Notes under the pieces: model-generated
Told to the model about the DNA's origin: nothing
Seen by the model: the letters and a program-made list of their open reading frames with translations, nothing else
Database searches by the model: none
Origin: Planctomycetota bacterium
GTDB lineage: Bacteria > Planctomycetota > Planctomycetia > Isosphaerales > Isosphaeraceae
Length of the DNA stretch: 9,780 bases
Reading direction: 5' to 3'
Assembly (NCBI GenBank): GCA_021778575.1
Contig: JAJYCH010000107.1
Span: 1 to 9,780 of the forward strand
Shown: piece by piece, positions 6,191-9,780 of the stretch
Numbering within the stretch: position 1 is the stretch's first letter
Layout of the letters: each line of letters starts with the position of its first letter
Made by a program: the position numbers and the translations under genes

Positions 6191-6565
6191 TCAATACGGC
6201 TGGACGATGCTCAAACCTGTGATGAACGCGTAATGCTTGATGTTGAAGGTCGCCAGTGGCTCGCCGATCCCCACCGCAGTTTGACCGATCAATGCATCGA
6301 TCAAGCCCAAGCCTTGGCTGAGCCGAAAGGCCGCGAAATCTTGGAAAGCACGCTGGCAGTCGGCCTGAGTTGGCCAGTGCAATGTGAAGCCAAGGAGTTT
6401 CTTCTCTAATTGCCGCTGCTCGGCCAGATTTCGACAACCTTGCAATAACTCCATGGCCACCAGGCCTGGTAGGTCGAGCGGAATGGAGCCAGACCCAGCC
6501 GCCCAGGCCAAGGCGGGCGGATATCCTCGAAGGAGATCCACCATGATGTCAGTGTCCAGGAGCAT
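6191..6565 (-). CDS. vapC: VapC-type PIN-domain ribonuclease toxin
   Basis: The product is a 124-aa PIN-domain protein, the usual size for VapC toxins, which are Mg-dependent endoribonucleases that cut tRNA, rRNA or other RNA and are neutralised by a VapB partner. The acidic PIN positions are visible: MLLDTD with D4/D6, AMELL with E39, GLIDALIG with D90, and LATFNIKHYAFITGL with N108 in the last motif. The ATG at 6565 is preferred over an in-frame start 48 bases upstream because MLLDTD is the canonical VapC N-terminus and AAGGG lies about 7 bases before it. It overlaps the end of the antitoxin gene by 17 bp, so the pair is probably translationally coupled. All catalytic positions appear intact. 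The RNA target cannot be read from sequence. Confidence 0.9.
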   Translation of the reverse strand: MLLDTDIMVDLLRGYPPALAWAAGSGSIPLDLPGLVAMELLQGCRNLAEQRQLEKKLLGFTLHWPTQADCQRAFQDFAAFRLSQGLGLIDALIGQTAVGIGEPLATFNIKHYAFITGLSIVQPY

Positions 6566-6809
6566 CGTCTGCCCTTTGGCGAGTCTCGGATTGCCGCCGC
6601 AAGGAGCGGGCAAACTCCTGGCTATCTCCCAGGTCGTTCCGATCGGCCCACAACCCGACCAACCCCGATCGAATGAGGTCGGCCCCGGTGCGGATGGGCG
6701 GTTCAGTCTCGATCAGAGTTTCGAGAAACCGCTGGACTTCGCCCCAGCGATCCGCAGGGATTTGTCGTAAGGAATCAAGGATCGTCGCTTCGTCGATGAC
6801 TATTGTCAT
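6549..6809 (-). CDS. vapB: Antitoxin partner of the PIN toxin (VapB-like)
   Basis: This is an 86-aa protein encoded directly before, and overlapping, the PIN toxin gene, the standard antitoxin-toxin order. The start at 6809 is favoured by GAGGAA 6 bases upstream; an in-frame extension to 6917 has no such site and would cross a palindrome. The N-terminal half (residues 6-33, EATILDSLRQIPADRWGEVQ) is a predicted helix pair. The C-terminal half has GLWADR (52-57) and DSQEFARSLRR (62-72), a pattern common in antitoxins paired with PIN proteins (DUF2281-like), where this tail blocks the toxin's active site. I see no clear ribbon-helix-helix or AbrB DNA-binding motif, so autoregulation is uncertain. 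Calling it VapB rests on position and tail pattern. Confidence 0.8.
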   Translation of the reverse strand: MTIVIDEATILDSLRQIPADRWGEVQRFLETLIETEPPIRTGADLIRSGLVGLWADRNDLGDSQEFARSLRRQSETRQRADDAPGH

Positions 6810-6885
6810 GGCAGGTTCCTCGTCGATTTGCTGGGGACGATTTGGGCTTCGGCTCAGCGTAACCTCGGTCGGATTTCCTAGCAAT

Positions 6886-6906
6886 CGTAGAGGGCTGCCC
6901 GCTACG
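6886..6906. promoter_or_regulatory. 21-bp near-perfect palindrome upstream of vapBC
   Basis: Ten-base arms (cgtagagggc and gcccgctacg) around one central base match at nine of ten positions. The site lies 77 bases before the vapB start and 13 bases after the stop of the upstream DUF4062 gene. VapB-VapC complexes commonly bind such palindromes to repress their own operon. It could instead act as a weak terminator hairpin for the upstream gene, although no T-run follows. Confidence 0.4.
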
Positions 6907-6919
6907 CTGCGTCGCAAGG

Positions 6920-7867
6920 TTAGGTGCCTCTTCGGCCGTCGTTCGCCCCAGACCGAATCTCGTCAGCGATTTCATAGCCGCGTTTGGTCACCTTGAAAAT
7001 CTCGGCGTTCTTAGAACTCGTCATCTCCACAAGCCTATTCTCGCGAAGTTCACCGATGCTCGCTTTCCAACGTGCCTCTTCGCGGTCTGTCATCGGATTG
7101 ATGAAATTCCTGCCTCCTGCCTGAATGGATGCACCACCCATAAATCTCATGTGCATGATCACGCCATTGCTCGTTGCTGCCGTGACGAGAAGTTCTTTCG
7201 CATCGTCGCTCAAGGCATTGCTCAACGATTGAGCCGGTTGAGCGCCCAAGAAGGTTGCGGTAACGGTCTCCAGGTCAGTGATCTTATTGCGAAGGGTTAC
7301 GTTTTCACCCTGGAGTCGACTGACCTCCTCCAGAGTGCTCTTGGGATCAATTACTTCACTTCCTCGAATCCAACCACCAAGTTGCTCATTGCGGTTGAGG
7401 TTCGCCAGCGACTCGAAAACTATCAATTTCAGGTCGCCCAGGTCTTTGAAAAAGCGGCAGATTTTCCCGGTCACCATCTCTCGAAAAGTATTCAGAAGGA
7501 GGCCGTTGACTCTCTCCATCGCATCCGGACCAATTTCTTTCACCTTGGAAGTGAGATAAGCCTCGTCGATCACGGCCGCAAAGACAGGTTTGTTCTTCTC
7601 GATCGCGTATTCGTATTCCAATTGGATATAACTCTTGCCCGAATTGGGTTCTATCGACCCATAGCGGCCACCGAGGATCAGCATGTACACGTCCGAGTCG
7701 TCAATCCAGCGTTGGATCGTCTCCCATTGAGATTCGTTCCCGGCAGCAAACAGTTCCATTCCGGCAGGGATGTGGTCAGCACGCAGAATGGCTTCGACAG
7801 CGGCCTGTCGCTCGGGAAGCATGTCCGTGTAAGTAGACGAAACGAAAACCTGGAGCTTCCTTCTCAC
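6920..7867 (-). CDS. DUF4062 protein with coiled coil and C-terminal winged-helix-like domain
   Basis: The 315-aa product starts at GTG 7867, preceded by GGGAG 7 bases upstream. This gives the typical DUF4062 beginning RRKLQVFVSSTYTDM...ERQAAVEAIL...HIPAGMELF. A longer in-frame version to 7981 begins with TTG and adds 38 non-conserved residues. The DUF4062 domain spans about 4-90, including ILGGRYGSI (64-72) and SYIQLEYEYAI (79-89). DUF4062 has been related to TIR-like folds and is often fused to signalling or STAND-type defence proteins, but here there is no NTPase module. A helical middle follows, then a predicted coiled coil (about 178-205, EEVSRLQGENVTLRNKITDL) and a C-terminal domain (about 218-305) ending LRENRLVEMTS...FKVTKRGYEIADEI, which looks like a winged helix. 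Sampled lines in the gene are 50-52% G+C against about 70% in rne and nrdJ, suggesting transfer. Function is unknown; sensing or defence is inference. Confidence 0.85.
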   Translation of the reverse strand: MRRKLQVFVSSTYTDMLPERQAAVEAILRADHIPAGMELFAAGNESQWETIQRWIDDSDVYMLILGGRYGSIEPNSGKSYIQLEYEYAIEKNKPVFAAVIDEAYLTSKVKEIGPDAMERVNGLLLNTFREMVTGKICRFFKDLGDLKLIVFESLANLNRNEQLGGWIRGSEVIDPKSTLEEVSRLQGENVTLRNKITDLETVTATFLGAQPAQSLSNALSDDAKELLVTAATSNGVIMHMRFMGGASIQAGGRNFINPMTDREEARWKASIGELRENRLVEMTSSKNAEIFKVTKRGYEIADEIRSGANDGRRGT

Positions 7868-7979
7868 GGCTGGACTCCCATAGAAGTTGTTAGTGATGCA
7901 CCCTTCAACGCAAGAGGCTGAAACGGATCCAGTGCTGGTCCCACGCCGGTTTCGGCGAGGGTAGGGTTTAATCATCCTC

Positions 7980-8015
7980 AAAGGATCGTAGCTTCTTAAA
8001 GGATCGTCGCTCCTT
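7980..8015 (-). repeat. 18-bp tandem direct repeat at the 3' end of the zinc-ribbon gene
   Basis: Two adjacent 18-base units (7980-7997 aaaggatcgtagcttctt and 7998-8015) match at 16 of 18 positions. The right-hand copy encodes the last residues of the zinc-ribbon protein, and the stop codon sits on the junction. A local slippage duplication is the simplest reading. Confidence 0.6.
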
Positions 8016-8368
8016 CAGACCAGTCATCCGGTAGTTGCGGGAGCGCGGCGGCCTCTTCCGGCGTGATGGCTCGCTTGGCTCGTAAAGTGAAGTGGACCCA
8101 CCCCCCACAATGGGGGCAGCGGCCGGCAAACCCGGTATCGCTCCACCAGGAGCGAACCAAAGGGTCATGGATGGCTCGCCCGTGGTCTTCCAGTCGGAAG
8201 TCGATTGCCTGCATATTCTGACCACAGCCTGTATGGCGGGCAAGCGGCCTCGGGATAGACGATGTGAGGGGCCATCAGGCGCTCCAGGCCGCCTTGGCGG
8301 TAGAGGGCGTGCATCCGATCGAGGTCTTCGGTCGTGGTGAGCCCTGGTCGGGTCGAAGTCTCTCCCAC
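7996..8368 (-). pseudogene. Zinc-ribbon protein gene with a single-base frameshift
   Basis: Two adjacent minus-strand frames join into one plausible protein. The first part starts at GTG 8368, with a strong GGAGGTG Shine-Dalgarno just upstream, and reads TEDLDRMHALYRQGG...MAPHIVYPEAACPPY. After the tac codon (8231-8233) one extra base at about 8230 shifts the frame. The continuation reads GCGQNMQAIDFRLEDHGRAI, then SWWSDTGFAGRCPHCGGWVH and LPQLPDDWSEGATIL to the stop at 7996. Removing that base gives a 123-aa protein with CPPYGC and CPHC cysteine groups, a typical two-knuckle zinc ribbon. I recall similar small proteins in Isosphaeraceae, with no known function. Without the correction, the first frame ends at 8165 and the cysteine pairs are split. 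It may be a real inactivating mutation or a sequencing error; the good conservation of both halves suggests that it is recent. Confidence 0.7.
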
Positions 8369-8470
8369 AGCCCACCTCCACTGGATCGCGGTGAATTTCC
8401 GAAGAACGCTGGGACTCGGTCCCGATCCATTTTTCGCCGCCGGCATGGTCGAGGTCAATCCGTGCGGTTC

Positions 8471-8508
8471 AAGAAACGAACCGGCCCTCGCATTGCTGCG
8501 GGGGCCGG
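8471..8508 (-). terminator. Rho-independent terminator of the RNase E/G gene
   Basis: Twelve-base GC-rich arms (8497-8508 and 8481-8492) pair across a 4-base loop with one mismatch (C-A on the minus strand). On the minus strand a T-rich tract (ttcgtttctt) follows. The hairpin starts about 30 bases after the stop codon at 8538. Confidence 0.75.
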
Positions 8509-8537
8509 TCGTCGATCAATCGATCGCATTCTGCCGA

Positions 8538-9780
8538 TCAATGCCGGTGCGGGCGATGATGGCGTTCGGCCGGGGCTGGTGGGAAGAGCCGGACCTCGTT
8601 GTTGTTGGCGTCGAAACAGTCGATCTGGAGATGCTCGGCCGGAGAGTCGACTTCATGACGGATGTGGATCGTCATGTTGGCGTCCTGCTCGATCTGGGCG
8701 ATCTCCTTGCGCTTGCGGTTGTTCATGTGGGCGGCGACGCCCACCGAAACTCCGATGTGAATCCGGCGGATGTCCTCGCGGTGCGCGGCGAGGGCGAGGA
8801 TACGCATCACGTCGATCGAGATGCTTTCAATCGTCTTGACCACGCCGGCCCCGGCGCAACGGACGCAATCCTCGTAGACCGACCGTTTCAGGCTCGGCCG
8901 GATTCGCTGGCGGGTCATCTCGATCAGGCCGAAGGCGCTCATCCGGAGGACTTTCGTTCGCGCCCGGTCGCGCTTGATGGCGTCGCGCAGCGCCTTTTCG
9001 ACCCCTCGACGATTGCGCTCGTCACGCATGTCGATGAAGTCGTTGACGATCACGCCGCCGAGGTCGCGAAGGCGAAGCTGGCGAGCGATCTCCTTCGCCG
9101 CTCTCAGGTTCATCTCGTAGGCCGTGCGCTCGGCGTCGTTCTCGACCCGGAAGTTGCCCGAGTTGACGTCGATCGCCACCAGGGCCTCGGTCTGGTCGAT
9201 GACGATCGAGCCGCCATCGGGGAGGTCGACCCGTCGCCGCTGGATCTTGGCGATCTCGTCCTCGATCCCGTACTTGTGGAAGATCGGGACCTTCTCGTCG
9301 TACAGCTTGAGCCGGTTGACGAACCGGGGCATGACGACCCGGAGGAACTCCTGGGCCCGTTCGAAGGCGGCGGGCTCGTCGATCCAGATCGTGTCGATCT
9401 CGGCGTTGAAGATGTCGCGGATGGTCCGCGTGATCATGTCCGATTCTTGATAGATCGGCGCCGGGGTCTTGGCCTTCTTGATCCGGCGGAGGATCACCTT
9501 CCAGAGCCGGAGCAGATACGCCAGGTCGCGAGCCAGTTCGCGCTTGGAGCGGTCGAGGCCGGCGGTCCTGACGATGAAGCCGAGCCCCTTGGGCGGGTTC
9601 AGCTCGTTCATGATCTCGCGGAGCTTGCGGCGCTGGCCTTCGTCGGCGATCTTGCGCGAGACGCCGACGCGGTTCAGGCCGGGCATCAGCACGAGGTAGC
9701 GGCCGGGGATGCTGATGTAGGTCGAGAGGGTCGGCCCCTTGGTGCCGATGCTCTCCTTGATGACCTGGACGAGCACCTCG
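8538..9780 (-). CDS. RNase E/G family endoribonuclease, C-terminal part (start outside window)
   Basis: The frame is open to the right edge, so the N-terminus is missing; about 413 residues are visible. Rne/Rng enzymes cut single-stranded RNA in mRNA decay and rRNA maturation. Visible hallmarks in order: VQVIKESIGTKGPTLSTYIS and PGRYLVLMPG from the S1/5'-sensor region near the edge; GGSIVIDQTEALVAIDVNSG with the metal-binding Asp at 9168-9170; GGVIVNDFIDM with the second catalytic Asp at 9039-9041; and CVRC (8856-8867), the Zn-link cysteines that hold dimers together in E. coli RNase E. After this comes the small domain and a short His/Pro/Arg tail (APAERHHRPHRH). There is no long degradosome scaffold, so it is closer to the compact RNase G type; rng versus rne cannot be decided. 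It is the conserved upstream neighbour of rplU in many genomes, here separated by 2.6 kb. Confidence 0.95.
   Translation of the reverse strand, partial: EVLVQVIKESIGTKGPTLSTYISIPGRYLVLMPGLNRVGVSRKIADEGQRRKLREIMNELNPPKGLGFIVRTAGLDRSKRELARDLAYLLRLWKVILRRIKKAKTPAPIYQESDMITRTIRDIFNAEIDTIWIDEPAAFERAQEFLRVVMPRFVNRLKLYDEKVPIFHKYGIEDEIAKIQRRRVDLPDGGSIVIDQTEALVAIDVNSGNFRVENDAERTAYEMNLRAAKEIARQLRLRDLGGVIVNDFIDMRDERNRRGVEKALRDAIKRDRARTKVLRMSAFGLIEMTRQRIRPSLKRSVYEDCVRCAGAGVVKTIESISIDVMRILALAAHREDIRRIHIGVSVGVAAHMNNRKRKEIAQIEQDANMTIHIRHEVDSPAEHLQIDCFDANNNEVRLFPPAPAERHHRPHRH

Noticed and set aside
5599..6222. Plus-strand frame of about 207 codons over rplU and its leader
   Set aside because: It is antisense to the secure rplU gene, and its sequence resembles the complement of rplU codons rather than a protein family.
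7151..7921. Plus-strand frame of 256 codons over the DUF4062 gene
   Set aside because: It is antisense to a gene with a clear family signature; no supporting motif.
7868..7981. N-terminal extension of the DUF4062 protein to a TTG start
   Set aside because: The extra 38 residues are not conserved-looking. The GTG at 7867 has a well-placed Shine-Dalgarno and gives the normal family N-terminus.

Overview
The window looks like chromosomal DNA from a high-GC planctomycete, most likely of the Isosphaeraceae type. This is inferred from several things: a Tat-exported DUF3500 protein, a Uma2-family protein, a long B12-dependent ribonucleotide reductase with a C-terminal zinc ribbon, and a small zinc-ribbon family that I associate from memory with that group. 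No database search was possible.

Layout, left to right. (1) Positions 2-1021 (+) hold the 3' part of a Tat-secreted DUF3500 protein, closed by a 13-bp terminator-like hairpin. (2) Positions 1107-1832 (+) encode a Uma2/DUF820 PD-(D/E)XK-fold protein whose N-terminal module is duplicated. Its 3' end overlaps, tail to tail, a small unknown gene on the minus strand (1807-2049). (3) Positions 2197-5148 (-) encode NrdJ, the AdoCbl-dependent class II ribonucleotide reductase. It has a Rho-independent terminator downstream. Upstream lies a leader of about 180 nt with a candidate promoter, a palindrome and a stem-loop beside the ribosome binding site. (4) Positions 5629-5949 (-) encode ribosomal protein bL21 (rplU), with its own terminator and no rpmA behind it. 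(5) Positions 6191-8368 (-) are an accessory block: a VapC-type PIN toxin and its overlapping antitoxin, a DUF4062 / coiled-coil / winged-helix-like protein in visibly lower-GC DNA, and a frameshifted zinc-ribbon gene. (6) Positions 8538-9780 (-) hold the C-terminal part of an RNase E/G family protein, which has its own terminator and runs off the right edge.

Everything from about 1807 rightward is on the minus strand. In many bacteria rne/rng lies directly before rplU-rpmA. Here the two conserved genes keep the same orientation and order, but about 2.6 kb of accessory genes separate them. That block, together with the small immunity-like gene beside Uma2, is the most interesting part of the window. 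I see no complete novel multi-gene system. The best candidates for unknown biology are the DUF4062 protein, the small 80-aa protein, the duplicated Uma2 N-terminus and the structured nrdJ leader. There are no rRNA, tRNA, CRISPR or insertion-sequence features that I can support.
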